Positions 24,512-34,801 of a DNA stretch of 64,000 nucleotides are shown one piece after another. The DNA is from Clostridiales bacterium (GTDB lineage: Bacteria > Bacillota > Clostridia > Saccharofermentanales > Saccharofermentanaceae): assembly GCA_017428545.1 (NCBI GenBank), contig JAFRQR010000002.1, forward strand, positions 124,001 through 188,000. Direction: 5' to 3'. Positions within the stretch are counted from its first letter, which is position 1; every line of letters starts with the position of its first letter. The notes beneath the pieces were generated by a model, which saw only the letters and a list, made by a program, of their open reading frames with translations, made no database searches and had not been told where the DNA came from. The position numbers and the translations under genes were made by a program.

Positions 24512-25897
24512 TTATGCCTGACCACCGACAGTGATCTCGGAAACACGGATCGTCGGCTGACCGACGTCGACCGGTATGTTTCCGCTGACGGAGCCGCACA
24601 TGCCCTGAGCAAGCTTCAGATCGTTTCCGACGCGATCGATATTCATCAGGACCTCACCGCCCTTACCGATGAGAGTTGCACCCTTTACAGGCTCACAGAC
24701 TTTACCGTTTCTGATGATATACGCTTCATTAACGGCGAAGTTAAAATCACCGGTCGTGGTATCGACGGAACCGCCGCCCATATTTGCTGCATAGATTCCG
24801 TACTCCGTATCGGAAATGATCTGTTCCGGAGTACTCTTTCCTGCCGCGATGAAAGTATTGGACATACGAGATGTCGGCGCATAGGCGTAGTTTTGTCTTC
24901 TTGCGCAACCGGTAGACGGTACATTCATCCTTCTGCTGCCGATCTTATCGACCAGGTAACTATTGAGGATACCATCTTTGATCAAAAGATTCGTGGTCGA
25001 AGGAGTTCCTTCGTCATCCACTTCATAGCTGCCCCATTCCTTTGCGATCTTTGCATCGTCATAGGCCGTTACGAGCGGGCTTGCGATCCTTTGTCCCTGC
25101 ATATCGGTAAAGCAGGAAGCCTTGATACCGACTGCCGTTGCTTCCAGAGAATGACCGCATGCTTCATGGAAAATGACACCGCCGAATCCGTTGCCGATAA
25201 CGACAGGCATTTTACCTGACGGACAAGGCTTGGCACTGATCATGGTAACGGCAACACTTGCAGCTTTTTCTGCAATTGCGTCTATATCTGTCCTTTCGAA
25301 GAATTCATATCCTTCCCCGCTTCCCGGTGCATAGTATCCGGTCTGCTTGTCATCTTCGGAACTTGCGACCGCCTGCACCATAATACGCGTACGGCAGCGG
25401 TTATCTTTGATATAAAGTCCGTCAGAATTGGCGATCCAGACATCTCTTTCCAGATCAGCCGTCGAAGTACCCGTCTGGGTGATCAGCTCCGAATAAGCTT
25501 TGGCGGTCTCAGAAGCTTTTCTGAGTTTTTCTACTTTCAGGGATTTCGAAACGTCGGTCGGCGCGATCTCATATTTCTGTGAAAAATACTCCATCATCGG
25601 CTTTAGCACTGTCGTCTTTCCGGAAGGCGCTTCTTTTAAAGAAGCGGATGCATTTTTTGCCATGCGGATGAGTTTGTCCTCATGCAACAGGTCATTCGAA
25701 TACACATAAACGCATTTGTCGCCTTCGAGGATACGGATACCGATACCCAGATCCAAACTGGAACCGGTGCTTTCGACAATACCATTTAGAAGCGAAACAG
25801 AAGATACTTTGCTCCGCTCGATATACACCTCGGAAAAATCACCGCCGTGCGAGAGCGCCGCAGCGAGGATCCTTTCGATACTTGTTTTACTCAGCAT
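24512..25897 (-). CDS. tldD: TldD-family metalloprotease (catalytic subunit)
   Basis: A 461-residue protease with the zinc motif in IFHEACGHSLEA. It also has GIGIRILEG in the N-terminal domain and TTGDFNFAVNEAYIIRNGKV in the C-terminal domain. It works with the adjacent TldE. AGGAGG precedes the ATG. It lies 28 nt downstream of the acyl-CoA synthetase gene on the same strand, so the three may share a transcript. No ribosomal peptide precursor was recognised nearby; the substrate is unknown. Confidence 0.93.
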   Translation of the reverse strand: MLSKTSIERILAAALSHGGDFSEVYIERSKVSSVSLLNGIVESTGSSLDLGIGIRILEGDKCVYVYSNDLLHEDKLIRMAKNASASLKEAPSGKTTVLKPMMEYFSQKYEIAPTDVSKSLKVEKLRKASETAKAYSELITQTGTSTADLERDVWIANSDGLYIKDNRCRTRIMVQAVASSEDDKQTGYYAPGSGEGYEFFERTDIDAIAEKAASVAVTMISAKPCPSGKMPVVIGNGFGGVIFHEACGHSLEATAVGIKASCFTDMQGQRIASPLVTAYDDAKIAKEWGSYEVDDEGTPSTTNLLIKDGILNSYLVDKIGSRRMNVPSTGCARRQNYAYAPTSRMSNTFIAAGKSTPEQIISDTEYGIYAANMGGGSVDTTTGDFNFAVNEAYIIRNGKVCEPVKGATLIGKGGEVLMNIDRVGNDLKLAQGMCGSVSGNIPVDVGQPTIRVSEITVGGQA

Positions 25898-25925
25898 TAG
25901 GAAATGCCTCCTGACTAATTAGGTC

Positions 25926-27629
25926 TTATTGCTTGTACTGTCTTCTGATCTTCTTACTTGTCGTCTTATCGAACTCAGTATCACGGAGAACCACACGCTT
26001 GATGTGCTTGTAATTGACGAGGTTCTTATTGACCTTGGCAACTTCATCTTCCATGAGCTGCTGGACCGCATCGTCATCCGGATTATCTCCGAGGAGCTTT
26101 TTGACTTCTTCCATGCACGGGAAGATCGTTACTGTAATGATAACGTCATCGTTCTCTTCTTCACCGGAAACGAGGCACTCTTCAACATAATCAGACATGC
26201 AGAGCATGGTCTCGATCTCTTCCGGGAAAACGTTCTTACCGTTCTTGGCGATAATGACGTTCTTCTTACGGCCCGTTATGATGCAGAAACCGTCTTTGTC
26301 GATATATCCGAGATCACCGGTATGGTAATAACCGTTCTCATCGATCGCTTCTTTTGTGGCTTCTTCGTTCTTGTAGTAGCCCAGCATAACGTTATCGCCT
26401 TTAGCGATAAACTCGCCGATGCCGTTTTCATCCTGGTCGATAACCTTTACATCAACGTCCGGAAGCGGAAGACCGGCAGCGCGGTTATTAAAGTCACAGT
26501 CACGGTTCAACGCGAGGATCGGTGCACACTCCGTAAGGCCATAACCCTGGATGCAGGCAAAACCCATATCCTGCATATCCTGAAGGATCTGAGGATCGAT
26601 TCCGGCGCCGCCGCTGATGATCAGGCGAAGGCTTCCGCCGAAGGTCTCATGTACCTGCTTGAAGATCTTCTTTCTCTTGTCTATACCGAAGAACAAAAGG
26701 AACTTACAAAGTTTTCTGCCGAATTCGAACTTTCTGGCCATCTTTTTCGTTGCTTTTGCCTTGGACATGATGCTCTTATGGAACTTTTCGAGCATGAGCG
26801 GAACGACCAGGATGATCGTTACTTTCGACTGCTGCATGTTCGGAACGATGTAGCGAAGTCCCTCGCAGATCGCGATATGCGAGCCACGGTACACCTGACA
26901 GAGGAATCCGCATGTGCATTCATATGTGTGATGCAACGGAAGGACCGAAAGGAACATATCGTTTTGGTCGATATATGTCATCGAGCACATGCCTTCGAGG
27001 TTTTTGCAGATATTCTTCTGGCTGAGCATTACGGCCTTCGACTGGGCTGTCGTACCGCTTGTGAACAGCAAAACGGTCATCGCTTCGCGGTCGAGCGGAG
27101 CATCGAGGAAAAGGCGGTCACCTTCATCCAGGAGCTTCTGTCCGTTATCTAATACATCGTAGAAATATTGAACTCCCTCACGATCCGTTTTATCCATGCA
27201 GATATAGGTCTTTACATTCGGGATCTGGTCTTTGATCTCATCTAGGACCTTCTGCTTCGAGGAAGAATAGATCACGCAGTTAACTTCGGCACGGATCAGG
27301 CAGGAAGCAACTTCATCCGGCGGGAGTTCCTTATCAAGAGGAACCACGATTCCTGTTCCGTTAGTCGTTGCCAGGTAAGAGATATACCATTCATATCTGG
27401 TCTCCGCCAGGATCGCGATCCTCGAGCCCAGCCCGCAAAGATGCGAAAGGCCTGTACCCATTGCCTGAACGGCTTTGTTATATTCATTGAAGGTGTAATA
27501 CTCGTAGTCCCCACCCTTCACTTTCTTGTAATAAAACAGCGGAAGATCTCCGTAAAGCTCGACACTCTGCTTGAGCATGTCGCGAAGATCTTCGATATGT
27601 CTTACATCGTAAAGAGGAATATTCTTCAT
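25926..27629 (-). CDS. AMP-dependent acyl-CoA synthetase (long-chain fatty acid-CoA ligase type)
   Basis: A 567-residue ANL-superfamily enzyme that activates a carboxylate as acyl-AMP and transfers it to CoA. It has the P-loop motif LLFTSGTTAQSKAVMLS, the A5 region IQGYGLTECAPI, YHTGDLGYID and the lysine-containing C-terminal part DKTTSKKIRRQY. Length and motifs fit FadD-like long-chain ligases, but chain length cannot be told. It has its own upstream gap of about 100 nt and is followed closely by tldD and tldE. Confidence 0.9.
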   Translation of the reverse strand: MKNIPLYDVRHIEDLRDMLKQSVELYGDLPLFYYKKVKGGDYEYYTFNEYNKAVQAMGTGLSHLCGLGSRIAILAETRYEWYISYLATTNGTGIVVPLDKELPPDEVASCLIRAEVNCVIYSSSKQKVLDEIKDQIPNVKTYICMDKTDREGVQYFYDVLDNGQKLLDEGDRLFLDAPLDREAMTVLLFTSGTTAQSKAVMLSQKNICKNLEGMCSMTYIDQNDMFLSVLPLHHTYECTCGFLCQVYRGSHIAICEGLRYIVPNMQQSKVTIILVVPLMLEKFHKSIMSKAKATKKMARKFEFGRKLCKFLLFFGIDKRKKIFKQVHETFGGSLRLIISGGAGIDPQILQDMQDMGFACIQGYGLTECAPILALNRDCDFNNRAAGLPLPDVDVKVIDQDENGIGEFIAKGDNVMLGYYKNEEATKEAIDENGYYHTGDLGYIDKDGFCIITGRKKNVIIAKNGKNVFPEEIETMLCMSDYVEECLVSGEEENDDVIITVTIFPCMEEVKKLLGDNPDDDAVQQLMEDEVAKVNKNLVNYKHIKRVVLRDTEFDKTTSKKIRRQYKQ

Positions 27630-27732
27630 ACTGTCGGTCCCCGTATTTCCTAAAATGCCGTCAAATCAATATAATTCAACTACTTTATTTTATCCCAAAT
27701 ATGCCTTTCTGTTCAACCGATAATACCCATTT

Positions 27733-28308
27733 TTATTGTTTTTTAGGAATCTCGTATTTCCTTAGAGCCGCACGCTTTTGCTTGTAATCCGGACAGTATT
27801 TGGCAACCTGCGTCCAAAACTTTTCGGAATGGTTCATATAGTAAAGATGCGACAATTCATGAATCAATACATACTCGAAAAGCTCCGGCTCGACCTCAAG
27901 AAGATAAACATTTAAAGAAATGTTTCCTTTACTGCTGCAGGAACCCCAGCGGCTGGACATGTTCCTGACATAGATCTTTTGCGGCTTTTTGCCGTCATAT
28001 ACCGCGAGAAAAGCACTTGCCCTGGCCTTAATGATCCTTGCAAATCGTTTTTGCTCGTTAGAATCGATATACGGAAGATAAGTTTTGGAAAGCTGCTTGA
28101 CCCGGTGCTTTTCGATCCAATCAACATTCTGTTCGATAAAACGGTCGATATCTTTAAGCGGCATTTTGTTCGGCGCATGTGCGATCACATGTCCGTTTTC
28201 ATCGATATTGATACGCAGCCTTTTTAAGCGTGCATAACGAACTGTAACCGGGATCCGAAGAACCCCGGTTACATGTTCTTTTACTTCATATGTCTTACGG
28301 GCACGCAA
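27733..28308 (-). CDS. YgjP-like (M48-related) metallopeptidase
   Basis: A 191-residue protein of the YgjP/WLM family with the metal motif in LIHELSHLYYMNHSEKFW and the preceding SSRWGSCSSKGNISLN stretch typical of the group. Cellular role unknown. The only in-frame start near the N-terminus is TTG at 28308, placed 2 nt after the stop of the PyrE-like gene with a weak AGG in front, so it appears to be the last gene of the pyrimidine operon by read-through. Confidence 0.82.
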   Translation of the reverse strand: MRARKTYEVKEHVTGVLRIPVTVRYARLKRLRINIDENGHVIAHAPNKMPLKDIDRFIEQNVDWIEKHRVKQLSKTYLPYIDSNEQKRFARIIKARASAFLAVYDGKKPQKIYVRNMSSRWGSCSSKGNISLNVYLLEVEPELFEYVLIHELSHLYYMNHSEKFWTQVAKYCPDYKQKRAALRKYEIPKKQ

Positions 28309-28310
28309 GA

Positions 28311-29168
28311 TCAGGACCTGCCCGGAACATATCCGCGGGAGATCGCCATCTCCGCACGCTGCTTCGGCTTGCCGCCGAGTGCGATCTGTTCATCGATAAA
28401 GGAAGGATGCGAAGAAAGGAAAGCCTTCATGTAATCGATCGGGTTTTCCATGAAATGAGCGACCATATTGCGCTGTGCTTTCGTAAGGATCCCCTTCTCA
28501 ACTCCCTCATCAAAGAGAGAAAGCTCGATTTTTGCGAAGGTGTACATGTTTACGCCTTCTTTCTTGAGATTAGCTTCACCGCCCTGCAAACGGTCGATCA
28601 CGGCGATCGTATCGTTAATGGAAGCGCCTGTACCACGGATCGACGGGATCCATGCATTGGTGTACGAAGAAGCCTCGGTAATCAGGTCGGCAATATGCAG
28701 AGATACTTTACCGGAAAGATCCCCTTGACCTACTTTAACGGCTTTTTCTTCAACGTTTTCGGAATAATAGGTCTCTCCGTCTTTAAAGATGGAAAGGTGC
28801 GGCTTTCCGAGAAGATATGCCGGCATCAGCGAGAAGAAATAGTCGCGGCGCTCACCACCGGAAATAACATCGAAATCGAGTTCTTTTGCCTTGGAAACGA
28901 TCAGGTCGATCACGGCCTTATAAGATTCCGAAGTTTCATACTGTTTTTTTACAAAAGGAAGGATCGCCGTAAGAAAATCAGAACGGTCTGCTGAAGCAGC
29001 CTCTTCGATCAGGGCAAGAAGTTCATTGGCTTTTTGCTCGGACTCGAGAAGAAAGTGAGTATTTACGTAGAAAGGTCCGAGAGTTCCGGAAGCGTACCAG
29101 AACGGCTTTTCCGGGTCACTGACGCGTACGGCATTCGTTTCAAAAAGATAATCTGCGATTGATTTCAT
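28311..29168 (-). CDS. Divergent orotate phosphoribosyltransferase-like protein
   Basis: A 285-residue protein in the pyrE position of the operon. The C-proximal sequence TIAVIDRLQGGEANLKKEGV resembles the region after the PRPP loop in PyrE. The PRPP loop itself, normally VDDVITTG-like, is replaced by IADLITEASSYTNAWIPSIRGTG, an altered and longer segment, and the protein is about 70 residues longer than usual PyrE. It is probably the clostridial long PyrE-like form that makes OMP from orotate and PRPP; function rests mainly on context. Its ribosome binding site is formed by the last codons of pyrD (TGG AGG TAA). Confidence 0.72.
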   Translation of the reverse strand: MKSIADYLFETNAVRVSDPEKPFWYASGTLGPFYVNTHFLLESEQKANELLALIEEAASADRSDFLTAILPFVKKQYETSESYKAVIDLIVSKAKELDFDVISGGERRDYFFSLMPAYLLGKPHLSIFKDGETYYSENVEEKAVKVGQGDLSGKVSLHIADLITEASSYTNAWIPSIRGTGASINDTIAVIDRLQGGEANLKKEGVNMYTFAKIELSLFDEGVEKGILTKAQRNMVAHFMENPIDYMKAFLSSHPSFIDEQIALGGKPKQRAEMAISRGYVPGRS

Positions 29169-29171
29169 GAT

Positions 29172-30089
29172 TTACCTCCACAATTCAAGCGTTCCCGTTA
29201 AGGATGCTAATTCTTCGATATTATTCTCTTTACAGTAATTCTCAAGATCTTCCACGATTTCCGTAGGACGAGTCGGATGCACCAGCGTGATCGTTCCAAG
29301 TTCAACAGCTGATGCGCCGGCGATCATGAACTCCAGAACGTCTTCATATGTTGAAATACCGCCGCATCCGACGACAGGGATCTTTACTGCGTCATAGATA
29401 TCGTGCACCATACGAAGAGCAACAGGTTTTACGCACGGACCGGAAAGTCCGCCGGTATTATTATGAAGAAGCGGTCTTCTCGTTCGAATATCGATCGCCA
29501 TACCCAACATGGTGTTGATCGCAACGATCGCATCCGCGCCGCCTGCTTCTGCTCCTTTGGCTGTCTCAGCAATCGATGTGACATTCGGTGTCAGTTTGAT
29601 CCAAAGCGGAAGATCAGTTCTCTTTCGAAGATCGGAAACGAGGGATTCGATCGCTTTTGGAGAGGAACCGATGACCATGCAGCCTTCTTTTACGTTCGGG
29701 CAGGAAAAATTCAGTTCCAGAGCATCGATCTTCTCTTTATAAGGATCGAGTTTTTCGACCATGGCGATATAGTCTTCGTTGGAGTGTCCGGCAACATTTA
29801 CGACGACGCCGGCACCGCTATTTACCATAAAATCGAGTTCAGTCTTCAAAAAAGCATCTACACCGGGGTTCTGAAGTCCGACGCAGTTCAGCATTCCGGA
29901 TGGCGTTTCAGCGACGCGGACGCCCTGATTGCCATCTCTCGGAAGAAGCGTCAGTCCTTTGGAAGAAAGAGCACCGAGTTTACTAAGATCCATATATTCG
30001 GACAATTCTCTTCCGAATCCGCATGTTCCGGATGCAAGAATGATCGGGTTTTTCAGATCTACCTGACCTACTTTTACCGATATACTCAC
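29172..30089 (-). CDS. pyrD: Dihydroorotate dehydrogenase B, catalytic subunit
   Basis: A 305-residue class 1B enzyme that oxidises dihydroorotate to orotate with NAD+ through PyrK. The active-site cysteine lies in LNFSCPNVKEG; other motifs are NCVGLQNPG, WIKLTPNV and VGCGGISTYED. The start is GTG, overlapping the pyrK stop by 4 nt, with GGAGGTGATC just upstream. The N-terminus MSISVKVGQVDLKNP is normal for PyrDB. Confidence 0.95.
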   Translation of the reverse strand: MSISVKVGQVDLKNPIILASGTCGFGRELSEYMDLSKLGALSSKGLTLLPRDGNQGVRVAETPSGMLNCVGLQNPGVDAFLKTELDFMVNSGAGVVVNVAGHSNEDYIAMVEKLDPYKEKIDALELNFSCPNVKEGCMVIGSSPKAIESLVSDLRKRTDLPLWIKLTPNVTSIAETAKGAEAGGADAIVAINTMLGMAIDIRTRRPLLHNNTGGLSGPCVKPVALRMVHDIYDAVKIPVVGCGGISTYEDVLEFMIAGASAVELGTITLVHPTRPTEIVEDLENYCKENNIEELASLTGTLELWR

Positions 30090-30868
30090 CAGATCACCTC
30101 CTCGGCATTAAAAACAGGACCGTCTTTGCAGCAGCGTTTGTGAACAAACTCTTTGCCTTCCTGCTCTGCTTTGATCTTACAGATACATACGAGGCATGCG
30201 CCGATTCCGCAAGCCATTCTCTGCTCCAAAGATACATAACAGGTAAGTCCTTTTGCCTTCGCCCACTCAGAGACTTTTCTCATCATGATACCTGGGCCGA
30301 CGACCATAACGGTCGAGTCGGATAGTTCGCTGTCATCCATGGTTTCCAGGTATGCCATGACATTTCCTTTGACACCTAAGTCTCCGGCATCTGTCGTCGC
30401 GTGAAAAGCACCGCATGCGCAGCAAAACTGATCATAAAGGAATGCATCGTTTTTGCTTCTGTATCCGTTAACTACTTCGCACGGGATGTTGTTTTCTTTG
30501 GCATACTGCGCGGCAAAGAAGATCGGGAAGATTCCCGTGCCTCCGCCAACGAGAAGGAGCTTTTTTACGTTGCTGAAATCAAAACCGTTTCCTAAAGGAC
30601 CCAGTACGGTAAAGGTATCCCCTTCATTTGCCTTGATGATCTGTTCCGTCCCTTTTCCGACCTTGCGCACGCCGATACTGAAAGTTTTTTCGTCTCTATC
30701 GACAGACATGATGCCGAAAGGACGTTTCAGAAAATAGCTGCAGGAAAGATTTACAAATTGTCCCGGTTTTGCAGATAAAGCAATCTCAGGGCAGAAGAAC
30801 GTAAGGACAGCACATGTCTCTCCCAACAGTTCCTTTTTTACCAGACGAATGCCATATTCTTCTTTCAT
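30086..30868 (-). CDS. pyrK: Dihydroorotate dehydrogenase electron-transfer subunit
   Basis: A 260-residue flavoprotein of the ferredoxin reductase type. It has the FAD-binding FLKRPFGIMSV, the nucleotide-binding LLVGGGTGIFPIFF, and at the C-terminus the [2Fe-2S] ligand set CGIGACLVCIC plus a distant CC. It passes electrons from PyrD to NAD+. It is directly upstream of pyrD. Confidence 0.95.
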   Translation of the reverse strand: MKEEYGIRLVKKELLGETCAVLTFFCPEIALSAKPGQFVNLSCSYFLKRPFGIMSVDRDEKTFSIGVRKVGKGTEQIIKANEGDTFTVLGPLGNGFDFSNVKKLLLVGGGTGIFPIFFAAQYAKENNIPCEVVNGYRSKNDAFLYDQFCCACGAFHATTDAGDLGVKGNVMAYLETMDDSELSDSTVMVVGPGIMMRKVSEWAKAKGLTCYVSLEQRMACGIGACLVCICKIKAEQEGKEFVHKRCCKDGPVFNAEEVIW

Positions 30869-30887
30869 CTTTCAAATCCTCTTTGAA

Positions 30888-31904
30888 TTATGCATTAGCA
30901 GATTCTTTGATTGCATTATTCAGATCATCGCGCATACGGAGCGCTTCTTCCCTTGTTGCCTTCTGGAAGCCGAGAAGCGGTGCACCAGAAGGGCCGTGCA
31001 TTTGCGTAAGTTCCATAGGATCGATATCTTCTCTCTTTTTCCACGCACACATCAGGCTTCTGGAAGCGTTCACGATGCCGCCTTTACCATTTACAAAAGA
31101 AGCGACTGCGTCTTTTCCGGAACCGCCCTGTGCACCGTAGCCAGGTACAAGGATAAGAGCGTGAGGCATGATCTTACGTGCCTTTACGGCCTGCTCCGGC
31201 CAGGTGGCACCCACAACGGCACCGACAGAGGAGAATCCGCTCTCACCGATAAGCTCCTGTCCCCATTTTTCGACATTTTCGGCCATTGCCTCAAAAACCT
31301 GACGGCCGTCTTCCAGTTTCAGATCCTGAAGATCGCCGGCGGAAGGATTCGATGTTCTTACGAGAACATAAAGTCCTTTGCCCTTCTCTTTGGCAACATC
31401 CATAAAAGGCTTGATACCGTCGATTCCGAGATATCCGTTTACGGTAATGCAGTCACAGTCAAACATAGCCGCCGTTGTTTCATCGATGATCTTTGTTTCG
31501 CCGATGATTGCATTTGCATAAGCGGTAGCCGTGGTGCCGATATCGTTTCTTTTCGCGTCGGCGATAACAAGCATGCCTTTATCATGTGCATACTGGATCG
31601 TCTTACGAAGCGCCATGATACCGTGGATACCGTACATTTCATAATAAGCAAACTGCGGCTTGATCGCAGGAACGATGTCATAGACGGAATCGATCAGAAG
31701 ACGGTTATAATCAAAGATCGCCATTCCCGTAGCCATCTGCATATTTGCGCGTTCACCGCTGTTCTCTTCATGTTTCTTAGCTTCGTCCAGCCATTCGGTT
31801 AACATTGCGGACGGAAGATATTCAAGCTTCGGGTCAAGGCCCATTACCGTCGGATTATTGCACTCTTCGATTCTTTTTGTCAGTCTGTCAGCGAAGTTCA
31901 TCAT
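30888..31904 (-). CDS. pyrF: Orotidine 5'-phosphate decarboxylase (long type)
   Basis: A 338-residue OMP decarboxylase making UMP. The catalytic Lys/Asp array is visible as VIADAKRNDIGTTA. It is longer than the about 240-residue E. coli type and matches the second subfamily (N-terminus NFADRLTKRIEE, ending ALRMRDDLNNAI). It overlaps pyrC by 17 nt. Confidence 0.93.
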   Translation of the reverse strand: MMNFADRLTKRIEECNNPTVMGLDPKLEYLPSAMLTEWLDEAKKHEENSGERANMQMATGMAIFDYNRLLIDSVYDIVPAIKPQFAYYEMYGIHGIMALRKTIQYAHDKGMLVIADAKRNDIGTTATAYANAIIGETKIIDETTAAMFDCDCITVNGYLGIDGIKPFMDVAKEKGKGLYVLVRTSNPSAGDLQDLKLEDGRQVFEAMAENVEKWGQELIGESGFSSVGAVVGATWPEQAVKARKIMPHALILVPGYGAQGGSGKDAVASFVNGKGGIVNASRSLMCAWKKREDIDPMELTQMHGPSGAPLLGFQKATREEALRMRDDLNNAIKESANA

Positions 31905-33147
31905 AAGTGATACTTCCTCCTGCGATAGTAAGTTTTACCCGGCCGGTAAGTTCTTCACCGATATATGGTGAATTTTCGGCCTTGCTGAGGATCTCTTCTT
32001 TTGTATATACGAAGGTCTCGTTAAGATCTGCGAGCATGACATCGGCAGGCATTCCCTTGTCCATCGTTCCTCTTCCGAGTTTAAGGATTTCGGAAGGATT
32101 CGTTGTCATGGTCTTGATCATATCCGTAAGAGAGATCGAACCGGTCTTTACCAGATAAGTATAGCCGACTGCAAAGGCAGTTTCAAAGCCGATGATTCCG
32201 TTATTGGCCAAAGAGAATTCCAGATCCTTTTCATCGATATGATGCGGAGCGTGATCTGTAACGATGCAGTCGATCGTTCCGTCCTTAATGCCTTCGATCA
32301 CGGCAAGACGGTCATCTTCGGTTCGAAGCGGCGGATTCATCTTAAAGTTCGTGTCATAGGTCTGGCAGCATTCTTCTGTAAGGGAGAAATAGTGCGGGCA
32401 TGTTTCACAAGTGACCTTTACACCGCGCTTTTTCGCCTGACGGATGATCTCGATGCCTTTTCTTGTGCTGACATGGCAGATATGTATCGGCATATCCAGA
32501 TACTCTGCGGTCTGAATATCTCTTGAGATCATTATCTCTTCGGCGATCGCCGGGATTCCACGAAGTCCGAGAGCCGTTGAGATCGCACCTTCATTCATGG
32601 CGCCTTCAGAGATCGACATCTCCTCACAGTGGTTTAATACCGGAATATCAAAGTCAGAAGCATATTCCAGTACTTTCTTAAGAAGATTGGCCGTAGCGAT
32701 CGGCTTGCCGTCATCAGATACGGCTACGATTCCCGCTTCCTTCATAAGTCCCATCTCTGAGATCTCTTTTCCTTCGAGGCCCTTGCTTGCAGCACCGATC
32801 GGGAATACATGACAGGAACCTACCTGTTCTGCTTTTCTCAAAATGCCTTCAACAACGGCTGCGTTATCACAGACCGGTTTTGTGTTCGGCATGCAGCAAA
32901 CACTTGTAAAACCGCCCTTTGCAGCACTTTTCGTACCGGACTTGATATCTTCTCTATATTCAAAACCCGGCTCACGAAGATGACAGTGCATGTCAATAAG
33001 TCCCGGAAATACGGTAAGTCCTTCCGCATCGATCACTTCGTCGGCGTCCGCTGACAGAGAATCTGTAAATACACCATTTTCGATGTAGATAGTTACTTTC
33101 TCACCGGAAGCGAAATGCTTTGCGTTTTTTATCTCAATTCTTTTCAT
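31888..33147 (-). CDS. pyrC: Dihydroorotase
   Basis: A 419-residue amidohydrolase that closes carbamoyl aspartate to dihydroorotate. It has the zinc motif DMHCHLREPGFEYRED near residue 52, further histidines in VLNHCEE and IHICHVST, and the catalytic Asp in IVTDHAPH. It is the class I dihydroorotase common in Bacillota. It overlaps pyrB by 14 nt. Confidence 0.95.
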   Translation of the reverse strand: MKRIEIKNAKHFASGEKVTIYIENGVFTDSLSADADEVIDAEGLTVFPGLIDMHCHLREPGFEYREDIKSGTKSAAKGGFTSVCCMPNTKPVCDNAAVVEGILRKAEQVGSCHVFPIGAASKGLEGKEISEMGLMKEAGIVAVSDDGKPIATANLLKKVLEYASDFDIPVLNHCEEMSISEGAMNEGAISTALGLRGIPAIAEEIMISRDIQTAEYLDMPIHICHVSTRKGIEIIRQAKKRGVKVTCETCPHYFSLTEECCQTYDTNFKMNPPLRTEDDRLAVIEGIKDGTIDCIVTDHAPHHIDEKDLEFSLANNGIIGFETAFAVGYTYLVKTGSISLTDMIKTMTTNPSEILKLGRGTMDKGMPADVMLADLNETFVYTKEEILSKAENSPYIGEELTGRVKLTIAGGSITYDELR

Positions 33148-34071
33148 TCTGGTTTCTCCTTGCCATCAGTAAGTATAAGACTGCCATTCGAACCGCGACA
33201 CCGTTGGTGACCTGCTCATTGATCACTGACTGATCGCAGTCATATACACATGTCGGAAGCTCGACTCCGTGGTTGCACGGACCCGGGTGAAGCAGATAAG
33301 CACCCGGTTTTGCAAGCTTCAGAATGTCCTCGGAGATGGAGTAGAATTTGGAGTATTCCGCTACCGAGGGGAACAGAGACTTCTGCTGGCGCTCAAGCTG
33401 AACGCGAAGGCCCATGACCGCATCGGCATCTTTCACAGCCTCTGCTACAGACTTGCAGACAGTGCATCCCATCTTATCAAGTCCGACAGGTACCATGGTC
33501 CTCGGTCCGGCAACACTGACCGTTGCACCAAGTTTGGTAAGACCGATGACGTTGCTTCTAACTACGCGGCTGTGATACAGATCGCCGCAGATCGCAACTT
33601 TCAAACCGTCGATGTGGCCATATTTTTCATAAAGAGTAAACATATCAAGTAACGCCTGAGTCGGATGTTCATTCATTCCGTCACCGGCATTTACGATGGA
33701 AGCCTTAACGCGAGGGGCAAGATAATGCGGTGCACCGGACTGGCTATGGCGCATGATGATGATGTCCGTTGCCATCATATCGATCGTTCTGGCCGTATCC
33801 AGGAGTGACTCGCCTTTATTCACGGAGCTTCCCGAAGTAGTGATATTTGCACTTGCCGAACCCATGTACTTCGAAGCAAGTTCGAAAGAAAGTCTGGTCC
33901 TCGTGCTGTTTTCGTAAAAGAGCGTAACAACTGATTTACCCTGAAGGTGCGATGTCTTCTTGTTTCCGGAAGTCAGCACCATTTTCATCATTTTGGCAGT
34001 ATCCAGGATCTCCATGATCTCTTCTGCCGTAAGCTGCTTAAGTCCAAGCAGATCTTTACTTCTAAGTCCCA

Positions 34072-34072
<1 letters not shown>
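33134..34072 (-). CDS. pyrB: Aspartate carbamoyltransferase catalytic subunit
   Basis: A 312-residue enzyme with the carbamoyl-phosphate motif FYENSTRTRLSFE and the HPTQALLD motif. It makes carbamoyl aspartate. No pyrI regulatory chain gene follows, as expected for Bacillota where PyrR controls the operon. Its ATG shares one base with the pyrR stop (TAATG). Confidence 0.96.
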
Positions 34073-34638
<566 letters not shown>

Positions 34639-34655
34639 CTATCATTACAGGGTAC

Positions 34656-34702
34656 AAAAAACCGACCCTGAAAATACCTTGTGGTACCCTTCAAAAGCCG
34701 GT
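34656..34702 (-). terminator. Attenuator terminator of the pyr leader
   Basis: On the minus strand a long imperfect stem starting ACCGG (34702-34698), with an ACAA apical loop and many G-U pairs, ends CGGT followed by six or more T (to 34656). It lies between the PyrR-binding hairpin and pyrR. Confidence 0.75.
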
Positions 34703-34755
34703 CTTACATATATAAGCCTCCCTAAAGGAAGCGGTATAACACTTTCGACATACGA

Positions 34756-34788
34756 CCTTTCTGTTCTCTCATGGAACAGACTTAAAGG
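34756..34788 (-). ncRNA. PyrR-binding anti-antiterminator hairpin
   Basis: On the minus strand CCTTTAAGTCTGTTC is followed by CATGAGAG and AACAGAAAGG. CTGTTC pairs with GAACAG, and CCTTT pairs with AAAGG. The loop and bulge resemble the PyrR binding loop (ARUCC...GAGAGG). With the downstream terminator this is a PyrR attenuator: UMP-bound PyrR stabilises this hairpin and the terminator forms. Confidence 0.75.
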
Positions 34789-34801
34789 ATACGTTGTTAA
34801 G

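Noticed and set aside
25929-27152. 407-codon open frame on the plus strand
   Set aside because: It is antisense to the acyl-CoA synthetase, whose catalytic motifs are intact. Its composition lacks protein-like motifs.
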